Source: Arctopsyche grandis
Lineage: Eukaryota > Arthropoda > Insecta > Trichoptera > Hydropsychidae
Length of the DNA: 64,000 nucleotides
NCBI RefSeq assembly: GCF_051622035.1
Contig: NC_135362.1
Location: forward strand, 11,163,501 to 11,227,500
Direction: 5' to 3'
Shown: one piece after another, positions 36,475-46,926 of the stretch
Layout: each line of letters opens with the position of its first letter
Numbering within the stretch: position 1 is the stretch's first letter
The notes under the pieces: model-generated
What the model saw: the letters and a program-made list of their open reading frames with translations, nothing else
Told to the model about the DNA's origin: nothing
The model's database searches: none
Made by a program: the position numbers and the translations under genes

Positions 36475-37053
36475 GCGCTTATTTTCAATATATGATAAAC
36501 CGCCACTACCTTGTAATTAATCAGGTAGTGGCTCGTGAGAATTCAGTCACAGTTTGGCTGCAGTCACATTACGAATAATTTCTTTACCTTTACTGAAAAA
36601 ACTACAACTCTTCTAGACGGATTATTTGTAACCCATCCAACAAATAGCTCGAAGACAGAAAACACTACGAGTATACACCATTTGTACTTCTGTTTAAGAC
36701 GAATTACAATGGAAATAAAATACAATTTAAGAACGACGATAATGAAACGAGAATTTTAATTTTATGCTAGAAGAACTTCAACCTTATTTTCACACTCGTG
36801 CTACCTTTTCAATACAAATTTACCCAGTGTGATGTCTTCAACTTGAAAATGTTTAAATAGCTTCAATTATTCTTGGGAAAACGATTGAGTATTTCGTTCA
36901 GAAGATTATTTGTATATTTTTTTCTCAGGTTTGTACCTTTTGTTTTAATGGTCGAAATACGAATGTTCTAGACGGAACTAGACAGACATTAATGACAGTT
37001 TAAAGGTCGCTCGCTTTTCCGACTATTTTTTATTCTATATATTTGTAAGAAGG
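36475..37053. other. Intergenic stretch upstream of the isochorismatase-family gene
   Basis: No repeat with clear ends. The promoter should lie near 36900-37040 but no core element is assigned. Confidence 0.4.
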
Positions 37054-37898
37054 ATGGCGGCAAACAATTTGCTTCGTCTAGGTTTTTTAGAGGCATCCCG
37101 CACTATTTTTCTTGCGTGCGATGTGCAAGAAGCCTTCAGGAAGTCCATGTCGAACTTCAATACTTTAGTTTTAGTGGCGAACCGAATGGTGAATAAAAAT
37201 TACACAATTTGTTCAAACAATATCACAATATTCGTTTCTAACATTTTCTTTTTTTCAGTCCGCCGCTTCGAAAATTCTCAACGTCCCTCTATACGTATCT
37301 GAACAATATCCCCGTGGCTTAGGGCCCACTACTAAAGATTTCAACAAAGAAAATGCAGCTATCACATACGATAAAACCAAATTCAGCATGGCGACTCCAA
37401 TATTACTCGATGACTTAAAAAAACAATTTCCTAACAAATTGGACGCCGTAGTTCTATTTGGCTTAGAAGTAAATTTATTTTATACAGCAACTGAAATTAT
37501 CTTTGAACAAGTTGATTTGATTATATGTAAATTAAAATTTTAGGCTCACGTATGTGTAGAACAGACTGCGATGGATTTCCGAAGTCAAAACATAGATGTG
37601 CATATTTTAGCCGACGGGTGCATATCTCGATCTCAACAAGATAGAGTTTTTGCTTTACAAGTGTGTATACATTTACCCAATTTGATTATTATTTTTCTGC
37701 CGTCACTTTTTCAAAATATGTTTTCTTTAATTTCATTTTTAGAGGCTTCGTGACATCGGATGCCATATCACAACTTCGGAGAGCGTGCTTTTCAAACTGA
37801 TGAAAGATAAAGAGCACCCACAATTTAAAGAAATTTCTAAACTCGTTCGAGAGCCTATTCCAGACTCATTCGGCTTTGACGCATTGTCAAAGTTGTAA
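37054..37898 (+). CDS. Isochorismatase domain-containing protein (ISOC1/ISOC2-like)
   Basis: Four exons: 37054-37188, 37259-37468, 37544-37660, 37743-37898 (TAA). All introns are phase 0 with GT-AG ends. The product is 205 aa, the same length I recall for human ISOC2. The cysteine-hydrolase triad is visible: Asp in FLACDVQEAF (about 23), Lys in the KTKFSM region, and the nucleophile Cys in EAHVCVEQTA. The segment LYVSEQYPRGLGPT and the ending FGFDALSKL are also typical of the family. The animal members have an isochorismatase-like fold, but their physiological substrate is not settled. The context suggests a compact housekeeping gene on its own, followed by an AATAAA signal at 38036. Confidence 0.93.
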
Positions 37899-38035
37899 AA
37901 TTTGTTGATTTTGTAATTAAAATTGTATATATGTATCATGCATGGTGCTTAGATTGAAATTTGTTATTAATTTCATAATTTTGATGAATATGGAGATTAT
38001 TCTTATATTTTATCCTTTGATTTATATCTTTATCA

Positions 38036-38041
38036 AATAAA
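38036..38041 (+). terminator. Polyadenylation signal of the isochorismatase-family gene
   Basis: Canonical AATAAA 138 nt after the stop codon. It is the clearest signal downstream of the gene. Confidence 0.6.
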
Positions 38042-39059
38042 ACATTTATATCTACATATGTATATTTATTTTTGTTCATTATGAGTATTAAAAATGAATA
38101 AATATTGTATAAAAGCGTTGCTGTGAATATTTTTTATACATATTATATGCACATATGTACATACTTTTATGAATACATTCGTGTATTAGAACTTTTTCAA
38201 CAAAATATTTCAGACTTTAATACAGACGATTAAATATAGCCATAATTTTAATTTTTCAAAAACAGTCTATAGTTTACATACAGTCATAATTTGGCGCTTG
38301 TGAAATACTTATTTTATATCTATTGACATCACACCACACACTGAGGTAGCAATTTTCTTTATTGATGTAATTTATACTCATTGCGTGTACCTACGGAGTG
38401 GTCGATCTCCTTTATGAATTTCTACACGAGCTTCGTCTCCAAAGTTATTGATATTCTCAAACTTTTAAAGATGGAATTAAGCGTTAGGCTTAGTACTACC
38501 TATGCGTTTTGTTTTTCTTTGGTAGATAGGCGTCAGGTACTTTGTTGACGCTCTTCCACGTGACCTGGTAACCTAGAAACCCGCGAAAAGGGTATGGTGG
38601 CGTAATGTCGGCTCCACCCCTTGACTACCCGAGGCCCAAATATAATTCCACCAACCCTTATTGTGACCTAGTGCGATCGAAGGCGCAAGTTGCGCGGCGG
38701 GTCACACTTGGGAAACAAACCACGTACTGACCCGTTCAAAAAGATACGTGCCTTCAGTACGATGTTACAATGGTATCCACTTGATGATATTGCTACCAGA
38801 AGCGACGACTTTACCTATATTTCCATAAAATAATTTAGCGAAGAAGTACAGTTTTACGGTAAGCGCACTCCAAAATAAAAATAAACTACATACATACTAG
38901 CGAATTTCGACAGTGTATGAATTGTAGAATTTCGATAGTAAATGAATACATTTTGTGTTAATTAAAATAGTATTTCATTATCACCAAAATCCCACTAGAT
39001 TCATACGAAGATCATACCTTGTTAAAATTAGATGCAGTATCTTTTCGTTATGGACGATC
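38042..39059. other. Intergenic stretch with a GC-richer block at about 38530-38780
   Basis: The block (ACCTGGTAACCTAGAAACCCGCG and following) differs in composition from its surroundings and resembles retrotransposon untranslated sequence. I cannot assign it. Confidence 0.3.
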
Positions 39060-39067
39060 CCTATGGA

Positions 39068-40363
39068 CAGTGGCGGACTGGCCATACAAGCGAACATGCC
39101 CGATGGCATGTGGGCCCCACTATCTGTTAGAAAATATGGGCCCTCAGTAAAATTAAATAACTTTTTAACTATTTCACGTGTGTATATATATAGGATATTG
39201 CACTTTGGGACCTTAAGTTTGAGTATTTTAACAAAACGTATTTCTTACGATATACACAAACAATTAATACCTGCTTTAACAGCCCAAGGATCGGTTAACT
39301 TTTTTTTATTAGGCTCGAAATGTAAGTTTCAACATTTGCGTGGGCCCTTTTGCCGGGCCCATTTCTAACCTCAAGATTATGTATATGTATATACAAATAC
39401 CTATGTAACAACTACATACTGAAATAAAAATGGGAATAAACAAATTTCTGTGAATAATATAAACTGAATTGCTTAAAACAATTTTGATAGGACGATTCAT
39501 CATCAACCAGCGATTTAAATTTACTTCATAATAACATTTAACTATACTTCGACGATATAGTAAGATTTAAATACACAATTTTAAACAGTTTCTGAATATT
39601 AAATCTATTCCTAATCTAGACACAACCATGTATACAGAAATATAGGATAGGGGCCCCCTCCCCAAAATCCCGATTTTCGATTAACATTAACTGAAAATAT
39701 TATGCATTATTTTCGAATTTTCGCATGATCTCAAAACTTTATCTATTGTTATTACGTACATATGTACGTAGATAAAGTGAAAAGACAGTCGGTAGGAATT
39801 AAGTCAATTAGTAGTTTTTTAGTGACTCAGTTTGATGGTCGATTTTTGGGAAAAAATTTTCGCCTGCGGCGCTTTTTACATAATATCTTTTTAAAATTAT
39901 TTTATCAAAAATAAGATTATTTTTTTTCATATTTTAAAACTCAATAAGGTGAATGCAAAGAATATTTTCCATTTTTATTCCGATATAAACAAGATTTTTT
40001 GAAAATTTTTCAATTTGACCAATCTTTGCCTGCCCCTCCCAAGAAAAATCCCCGATTTTTTCATAAAAGAATGCCGCTTTTATGCCGCATTCTTTTATGA
40101 TGCATTCTATTTACCTAGGACAAGGATTAAAACAAAATATACAATGTAATTTATGGATCTATTTTGCTTTTGCCATTTTTCTTGTACCTAAATTTGTTTA
40201 TTCCCATTTTTTTAAATTTTATTTATTTTTTGCCCTTGATTTTTAGCGTGATGGAAAGAAGAAAATTTTGTTATATGGGGGGGGGAGGAACAAAATTTTT
40301 TAACCCTGGGTGGGCCCCTTTTGACTCCTGGCATGTACTTATTTCAGTCCCAGTCCGCCACTG
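39068..40363 (+). mobile_element. Non-autonomous hAT-like element A, 1.3 kb
   Basis: Perfect 14-bp terminal inverted repeats CAGTGGCGGACTGG, and an 8-bp target duplication CCTATGGA (39060-39067, 40364-40371). The interior is AT-rich with no transposase ORF. It is closely related over its full length to element B. Confidence 0.95.
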
Positions 40364-40422
40364 CCTATGGACGATTAACTAAGAAAGGGAGGAATATTGT
40401 CGAGGCGCAATACTCTCATAGG

Positions 40423-41722
40423 CAGTGGCGGACTGGCCATACATGCGAACATGCCCGATGGCATGTGGGCCCCACTATCTGTTAGAAAATATGGGCCCTC
40501 AGTAAAATTAAATAACTTTTTATATTTCACGTATGTAAAAATTTATAGGACTTTGGGACCTAAAGTTTGGGTATTTCAACAAAATAAATTTCTTACGATA
40601 TACACAACCAACTAATAATACCTGCTTTAACAGCCCAAGGATCGGTTAACTTTTTTTATTAGGCTCGAAATGTAAGTTGCGTGGGCCCTTTTGTCAGGCC
40701 CATTTCCAACCTCAATATTATGTATTTACCAATACCTATGTAACAACTACCTACTGAAATAAAAATGGGAATAAACGAATTTCCGTGAATAATATAAACT
40801 GAATTGCTTAAAACAATTTCGATAGGAAGATTCATCATCAACCAGCGATTTAAATTTATTTCATACTTTCAAAATAACATTTGATTATGCTTCGACGATA
40901 TAGTAAGATTTAAATACACAATTTTAAACAGTTTCCGAATTTAAAATCTATTCCTAATCTAGACACATCCATGTATATAGAAATATAGGATAGGGGCCCC
41001 CTCCCCAAAATCCTGATTTTCGATTAACATTAATTGAAAATATTATGCATTGTTTTCAGGGACGTAATTTGGGGGGGGGGGCATAGGGGGGCACTCCACT
41101 CCACTCAACTTTATCTATTATTATTACGTACATATGTACATAGATAAAGTGAAAAGACAGTCGGTAGAAATTAAGTTAATTGATAGTTTTTTAGTGACTC
41201 AGTTAGATGGTCGATTTTTGTTGACCATGTGAAGATTCGCCTGCGGCGCTTTTTTCGCTTTTTACATAATATTTTTTTAAAAATAAGCATATTTTTTTCA
41301 TATTTTATAACTCAATAAGGTGTATACATAGAAAAAGTGTATCCATTTTTATTCTGATATAAGCAAGATCTGCCCCCCCCCCCAAGAAAAAGCTGAAATG
41401 ACGTCCCCAATTGTTTTCTACCGAAAGTAAAAGCCGCTTTAATGCCACATTCTATGCATTCTATAATATTTACCTAGGACAAGGCTTAAAACGAAATATA
41501 AAATGCAATTTATGGATATATTTTGCGTTTGCCATTTCTCTTGTACCTAAATTTGTTTATTCCCATTTTTGAAAATTTTATTTATTTTTTACCCTTGATT
41601 TTAAGCGTGATGGAAAGAAGAAAATTTTGTTATATGGGGGGGGGGGGGACAAATTTTTTTAACCGTGGGTGGGCCCCCTTTGACTCCTGGCATGCACTGA
41701 TTTCAGTCCCAGTCCGCCACTG
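40423..41722 (+). mobile_element. Non-autonomous hAT-like element B, 1.3 kb
   Basis: Same termini as element A, same orientation, with target duplication CTCATAGG (40415-40422, 41723-41730). It differs from A by short replacements. One of these (about 41058-41100 and 41374-41412) has G- and C-runs and GGGACGTAATTT/AAATGACGTCCC ends, suggesting an older inserted or exchanged segment. Confidence 0.95.
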
Positions 41723-41949
41723 CTCATAGGGTTTCTAGACAATCACCAAAATGCAATAAATATAAAACTGTGTAGGGATTCCTCAACCTTCATAGCACGT
41801 TGATAAAATTTAAATAGTTATTGCATCCATTGATTCGTTTAATCTTTTTGGACCAATGGCGAGTCAGGTACAAAAAAGCGACCAACACGTTTTTTTTTTT
41901 ATATATAATATTACAAAGTTTTCGAGTTTGTTTTTACATTCTATAAGAT

Positions 41950-42062
41950 ACTAGTGGTTTTACCCGGCTTCGCTCGGTATTTGAATTATAAACCGCTTAA
42001 AAATGGCTAATCTAATAGTAAACATTAATTTGTTTTTATATTAAATTTATTTGAATCGAAAA
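41950..42062 (-). mobile_element. Helitron-like element fragment, copy 3
   Basis: Minus strand 3' end: GAGCGAAGCCGGGT hairpin, then AAAACCACTAGT. Only the last 113 bp remain; similarity stops near 42062. Confidence 0.75.
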
Positions 42063-42199
42063 TGCCAATAAGAAATCAATTACACACCCACACAACGAAT
42101 GTTTTTTTTATACCTACATATATATGGTTCCCTTATATAAAAAACTGAACAGAAAAAATAATCCGGATCCGTATTTCTTTTTAGAAAAACTAAAAAAAG

Positions 42200-42430
42200 G
42201 AATCGTGATCCAGAACTGAAATAGGAATCTGGAACCGGAACTGAAAAATGAATCTGGAACCAGAACTGAAAAAGGAGGATCCGGAGCTGAAAAAAGACTC
42301 CAGATCTGGAAATGAAAAAGGAATTTGGAACTGAAACTGAAAAAAGAATCCGGAACCGGAACTGAAAAACAAATCCGGATCCAGAACTGAAACATGAATC
42401 GGAATCGAAATCTGAATCGAAATCGAAATC
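42200..42430. repeat. Degenerate minisatellite (GGAACCGGAACTGAAAAAGG unit)
   Basis: About nine imperfect copies of a 24-27-bp unit. This is the reverse complement of the unit at 18055-18245. It creates spurious Phe/Ser-rich ORFs on the minus strand. Confidence 0.9.
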
Positions 42431-42479
42431 GATATCTTTGACATAGAAAATGACATAGAAATTATACCATCTAAACTTT

Positions 42480-42836
42480 ACATATATACTTACATACTTC
42501 TCTCCAACACACTTCCATTCGTCTCTGTTTTCGGCAACTGCCATCTCTCTCATTCCACGCATTATGATTTCATCCACCCATATTATCTGTGGCCTTCCTT
42601 GCACTTTTTACATTCTCCCAGGTATCTTTCGAGCACTTCTTTCGTCCATCTATCGCCCGTTCTTCTATCTACGTGACCTGCCCATAGCCATTTCAATATC
42701 TTTACTCTCATTTCGTATTCTGTCTATCCTCGTTATGCCAAGCACACAGCGATCCATACTTCTTTAAGTGCACTGGGCCTTATGCATCATTCTGGCGTTC
42801 AATTCCCAAGTTTCGCATCCATATGTCATTACTAAG
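42480..42836 (-). pseudogene. RTE-type LINE reverse-transcriptase C-terminal fragment
   Basis: The minus strand reads VMTYGCETWELNARM, then after frameshifts RPQIIWVDEIIMRG and AENRDEWKCVGEKY, the standard C-terminal blocks of RTE-type elements. Stops interrupt it and there is no 5' part. Confidence 0.85.
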
Positions 42837-42990
42837 GTAGGCGGTCGGCTTCTATTTGGACAAAAAATGGGTTCACTATTGTCAATTTCTATAGTCAACC
42901 TTTTATTTTTTGGTCTCTAGCTTTGTAGGACAATAGAAATTAACCATCTTTCCTGGGAAATAAAACCCGAGCGCCGACGTCTAGTCATCA
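42837..42990 (+). repeat. Unnamed dispersed repeat, copy 2
   Basis: Shares TAGGCGGTCG and TTCACTATTGTCAATTT with 17488-17660. It also shares CTATTTGGACAAAAAATGGG with the reverse strand near 23430-23455. Confidence 0.45.
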
Positions 42991-43190
42991 CTGGTCCAAG
43001 ATCTTTTTCTTCATTTTAGATTTGAAAACGGCATAAATTCGATCAAATGCACTCCATAGATATGTATATATGTATATACATATACATATGTTCATAAGTG
43101 TATACATAGATTTTCAATGCATGTAAATATCGTTTTATGTAACATGAAAAAGAATGCATATAAAACGATGGTAAACGAACTATATATTAT

Positions 43191-43415
43191 ACTAGTTATT
43201 TTACCCGGCTTCGCTCAGTATTTGTAATATAAACAGCTTAAACATGGCTAATCTAATATTAAATATTAATTTTTTTTTTATTAAATTTATTTGAATCGAA
43301 AAAAAATATATATCGAATCGTCGTCATAGAAACTTTGTTTTGTTTTCAATGTTCCCAACCAAAAATACTTACATAGAAACATACTTACATACAAAGTCTC
43401 TTTCGAAATTATATA
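43191..43415 (-). mobile_element. Helitron-like non-autonomous element, copy 4
   Basis: The minus-strand 3' end is GAGCGAAGCCGGGTAAAA then TAACTAGT. The 5' end (ATATATAATTTCGAAAGAG) abuts copy 5, head to head. Its first few terminal bases are shared with or lost at the junction. Confidence 0.85.
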
Positions 43416-43876
43416 TCTAATATATAATTTGGAAAGAGACTTTGTATGTAACTTTCGTTCGTTGGTCGTAAGCCCGTGACGTCATTGAACAAATAATTCG
43501 ATATTTTTCTATTCAAAAGATTCAAAGTCCCCGGAGGCAAAGGCGCCGAGGGCGAAGCCACCTTCGCGCCGGGGGCGAAGCCCTATGGGGCGCAGCCGCG
43601 GGGGCGCAAGCGCCGAATTCTGATATACATATAATTTCGTGTACATTTAATTTTTTATAAGAGACTTACTATATATGTTTGTTTGTTCGTGACAGTCAAT
43701 TTAATAAAAAAAACAAATGAGTATTCAAATAAATTTGTATAAAATAAAACTAATCAAATAAATTTATTTGAAATAAAACTATTCAAATAAATTTAATAAA
43801 ATGTTTACTATTAGATTAGTCATGTTTAAGCGGTTTATATTACAAATACCGAGCGAAGCCATGTAATACAGCTAGT
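43416..43876 (+). mobile_element. Helitron-like non-autonomous element, copy 5, complete
   Basis: It starts A|TCTAATATATAATTTGG and ends with an imperfect hairpin (ACCGAGCGAAGCC), then CAGCTAGT|T. This matches Helitron rules (5' TC, 3' hairpin plus CTAGT, insertion between A and T). At 461 bp it is the longest copy. It carries a GC-rich block with repeated GGGCGAAGCC-like words at about 43537-43615 that the other copies lack. There is no Rep/helicase ORF. Confidence 0.88.
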
Positions 43877-44814
43877 TATGTAGATATAACGATACTAAAC
43901 TATGAGAAAACTTTAAATTTATTATTAAATGAGTAGTTTTTATTTAATTTTAGCTGAATTATCTTTACATATATGCAGCTATTACATATATTTCAATGTA
44001 AACGCAAATTTAAACAAATAACAATGTATGATATGAAGATTTATCGGGCCGCAGAAGCAAAGCTTGAGATACCCTTCAATAAATAACTGACGTGCAATAG
44101 CCAATAAGTGATACAAACGCAATATTATACTGTGCAGATATACCTAAATATTTATATAAATACATATGTATGTATGTGTAGTTCTAAATTCAAAATCCAA
44201 CTCGATTGAAGCATTGGTTTCATTCAAATGTTGCCTTTCGCTCATTCGATCCACCCATTTGTAAAATTTGCACGAAAGCATCCGTTGCAAGTGGAACAAA
44301 CATTGATTATACGTCAGTTTCATTGTTCGATTAAACTTGGCTTGATTATACAATTCATTCTATTTTTATCGAGACGAGAACACTTGGATGTACAATGTAT
44401 GTAGGTATATTGCCGTAAACGCAACATGAACACACCACCATAGAGGGGATGAAATATTATAAAAAGACCTAACAAACACTAAACGTGGAAGGTTCGAAAC
44501 ACATATTTATGTAAAAGGTTAGAGACCATCAAAAGCAAAGGTCAGACAATCATACGTTTTTTTTATTTGTATGTATTGATCAAAATCTTTGAAACTGAAC
44601 ATAAAAAGGCACAAAAATTTAAATGTATTAAAATGTAGATGTAAAACTTTGATTTGAAACAGTTTTCAATTCGATTAATGTATTTATTTTCCAATTTATA
44701 CACATGATATACATATGTATATCAGAGTGTAGCTAATAAAAAGCTTTTAAAAAGAGAATACTTATTAGAGGAGGTACCACTTCTGGTCGATTTTATGAAA
44801 CATTATGATATAAT
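43877..44814. other. Intergenic stretch
   Basis: AT-rich. No feature recognised. Confidence 0.5.
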
Positions 44815-45396
44815 CAGGGCCGCGCCTACCATATGTACAAATGTGCGCAACGCACATAGGCGGCCGGAATATAAAGGCGGTCGAAAGAAATGAGAGTCGA
44901 AAAAATTATAGGTATTCCTTAAAAAATACGAAAAGAGTCATCTCACTTTTAAAAATGCATTTAGCTTGTCTTGTTGTATAATTGTGGATTGATGATGCAA
45001 GTTACAACTTGTAACATACCCGAACTATAATTCTGGGAAATAACGGGATAGCAGGTACATACATATATAGGTAGCTTCGGTCCGCATAGGTCTTTTATGT
45101 TCTATTATCTTTGCGACTGCCTTTGAATATTGTTTGGTCATCGTAAGAAAAATGTCCTAGATTTGGGATTAAGGCAAAAGCGCTATATTTTCATGAATGA
45201 ACTTGAAAACGTTCAGTCTCCCTTGTCGTCTGGTCCTGTTCAGAACTAAACGTCATGGTTTTCTGTCTGCTTTTCTGGATAACCCTTTGAATGCTGGCGT
45301 CTTTTCTGTTGAAAGCCCGCCACGCTGAAAATTTCGCCAACATTTCCAACTAGAATTATTTAGAAATTCAATATAAAGCAGGTATAAAAATTGTAG

Positions 45397-46313
45397 AGAT
45401 GGAAGCTGCTGAACAGCGTCGTCCATTCGACGCTTCTCTACGCAGCACCGATCTGGGCGGATTCCATGGAAATAGAAAGGACGAGGAAAAAGTTAGCCTC
45501 AGTACCGCTGAGGAGCGCACTCAGAGTAGCCACGGCGTACTCGACTGTCTCCGAGAACGCTTTTCTGGTAGGGCCGGGCCGCACCGTGCAACTTTGTCGG
45601 CCTACCAGTTGCGCGACACGAAAAAATGTATGGAAATGTGTGCGCCAAACAAGTTGACGGGTGCAGCATATCCCATCTACCTGCATGCATTGGTCTGGTC
45701 GCCCTCAACCAAGTCACTCGCAAGTCGCACAGTGCGGCCCGGCCCGTAGTTGCAGGAATCATCCCGATCGATCTGCTCGCGAAGGAGATGAAGCAACTCT
45801 TCGACGGCTCGAGAGGCAATGCATCGGAATCCCAAGAAGTAGCGACACGCAGGCGGAAGGAGATACGGCAAAAGCTGATGAGGTGCTGGCAGAGGCGGTG
45901 GGATGAATAATGTAAGTGACGCTGGACCTACAGGATTATCCCGTCCGTGAGCGACTGGGCTGAGAGGAAACCGGGGATACCAGTTTCCACTTGACACAGC
46001 TGCTGACGGACCGCGGCTGCTTTGGCAAGTACCTCCACAGGATCAAAAAGGAGGCCGAAACAAAATGCTATTATACTATGAAGCCGAAGGAGACGACGCA
46101 GAGCATACCCTTTTCGGGTGCCTAGCTTGGGCGGAAGAAAGAGAAATATTGGAGGAAATTGGAGTGACCTCACCCAAAAACCTGGGCAAGAAGCTAATAG
46201 AGAAGATGGAAGCTTGGATAATCATTAGCCGGTAAAAATCCGGCACTACCCTGCAGTTCGGACTGTAGGCTGTCTTCCGAAGATTCCCCACCTCCAACGC
46301 AGCGAAAAAAAAA
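45397..46313 (+). pseudogene. 5'-truncated R1-clade-like LINE with target duplication
   Basis: It reads SVVHST.LLYAAPIWADSME and RSALRVATAYSTVSENAF, then AGIIPIDLLAKEM. Further on it has a CYY-frameshift-EAEGDDAEHTLFGC block (a degenerate zinc-knuckle) and PKNLGKKLIEKMEAWIIISR before a stop. It ends in an A-rich tail. A 16-bp duplication, GGTATAAAAATTGTAG (45381-45396) and GGTATAAAAGTTGTAG (46314-46329), flanks it. It is inactive: truncated and frameshifted. Confidence 0.9.
45571..45745. mobile_element. MITE inserted in the LINE fragment (3-bp target duplication)
   Basis: Terminal inverted repeats of about 25 bp start GGGCCGGGCCGCAC. A GTA duplication flanks it (45568-45570, 45746-45748). 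It interrupts the LINE codons precisely: the reading on either side joins as FLV then VAGII. The 3-bp duplication and G-rich ends suggest PIF/Harbinger, though GTA is not the usual TWA. Confidence 0.8.
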
Positions 46314-46926
46314 GGTATAAAAGTTGTAGCTAATCCAAACAAACCCTAGATAACTACCGCCGAGGATTTCGAGTTTTGTAAAGGTATGTTTAGACTCTCT
46401 AATATATCTTGCAACAATATAAAATAAACAAAAGAAGTATATTAATGAATGTATTTTTCCAAAACTAGTTCCACCTTCTTCATTGTTGTTAAAATGTAAT
46501 GCTCACAATATAAATGCCAAGCCACAATCTAAAATACTCAGCAGTTAAGGGATTTCCATCGAGAAATTCTGCTGTTTATAAATTTGTTTTTTATAAACAT
46601 TGACACGGATTACACGATCCATGTTCAGTGCATTTTTTTCAGTGCTACCTGGAAAGGTTTAGCTGGTAGTATTCTTGTTTATTTTTTACATACTCAAAAA
46701 ACAACGCCTATCGACGTGTTTCAAGCTCATAGAATTGGTCAGCATTCAAAGGGTTAGCACTGTATTACTCACACAATATTTATCACTAGTTAAGATTTTT
46801 GCACTACTCGCATGCACTTTGTGCATTTTTTTAAATTTTGTTATTAATATGATTTATACAAATGCTGATAAAGAGCGGCCGATTTAAGTTTGCACACAGG
46901 CGGCCGAACTCCTAAGCGCGGCCCTG

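Larger units (their letters stand above)
45283..46753 (+). mobile_element. piggyBac-like MITE, interrupted copy
   Basis: Terminal inverted repeats CCCTTTGAATGCTG/CAGCATTCAAAGGG. The flanking tetramers ATAA and TTAG look like degraded TTAA target sites. After removing the LINE insertion, its sequence parallels the inverted copy at 53565-54235. Confidence 0.8.
44815..46926. mobile_element. Candidate hAT-like outer element of a nested stack
   Basis: Terminal inverted repeats CAGGGCCGCGC / GCGCGGCCCTG mark the ends, and CAGGGCCGCGCC resembles hAT ends. The flanking 8-mers (GATATAAT, CCTAACCT) do not match, so the target duplication is decayed or the ends come from different copies. It contains the elements at 45283-46753. 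Confidence 0.6.

Noticed and set aside
38400-38800. Candidate rRNA- or tRNA-like sequence in the GC-richer block
   Set aside because: No recognisable tRNA boxes or rRNA signature. More like retrotransposon untranslated sequence, which I cannot assign.
42080-42604. 174-codon minus-strand ORF rich in Phe and Ser
   Set aside because: It is an artefact: the first part is RTE LINE sequence and the rest is the translated minisatellite at 42200-42430.
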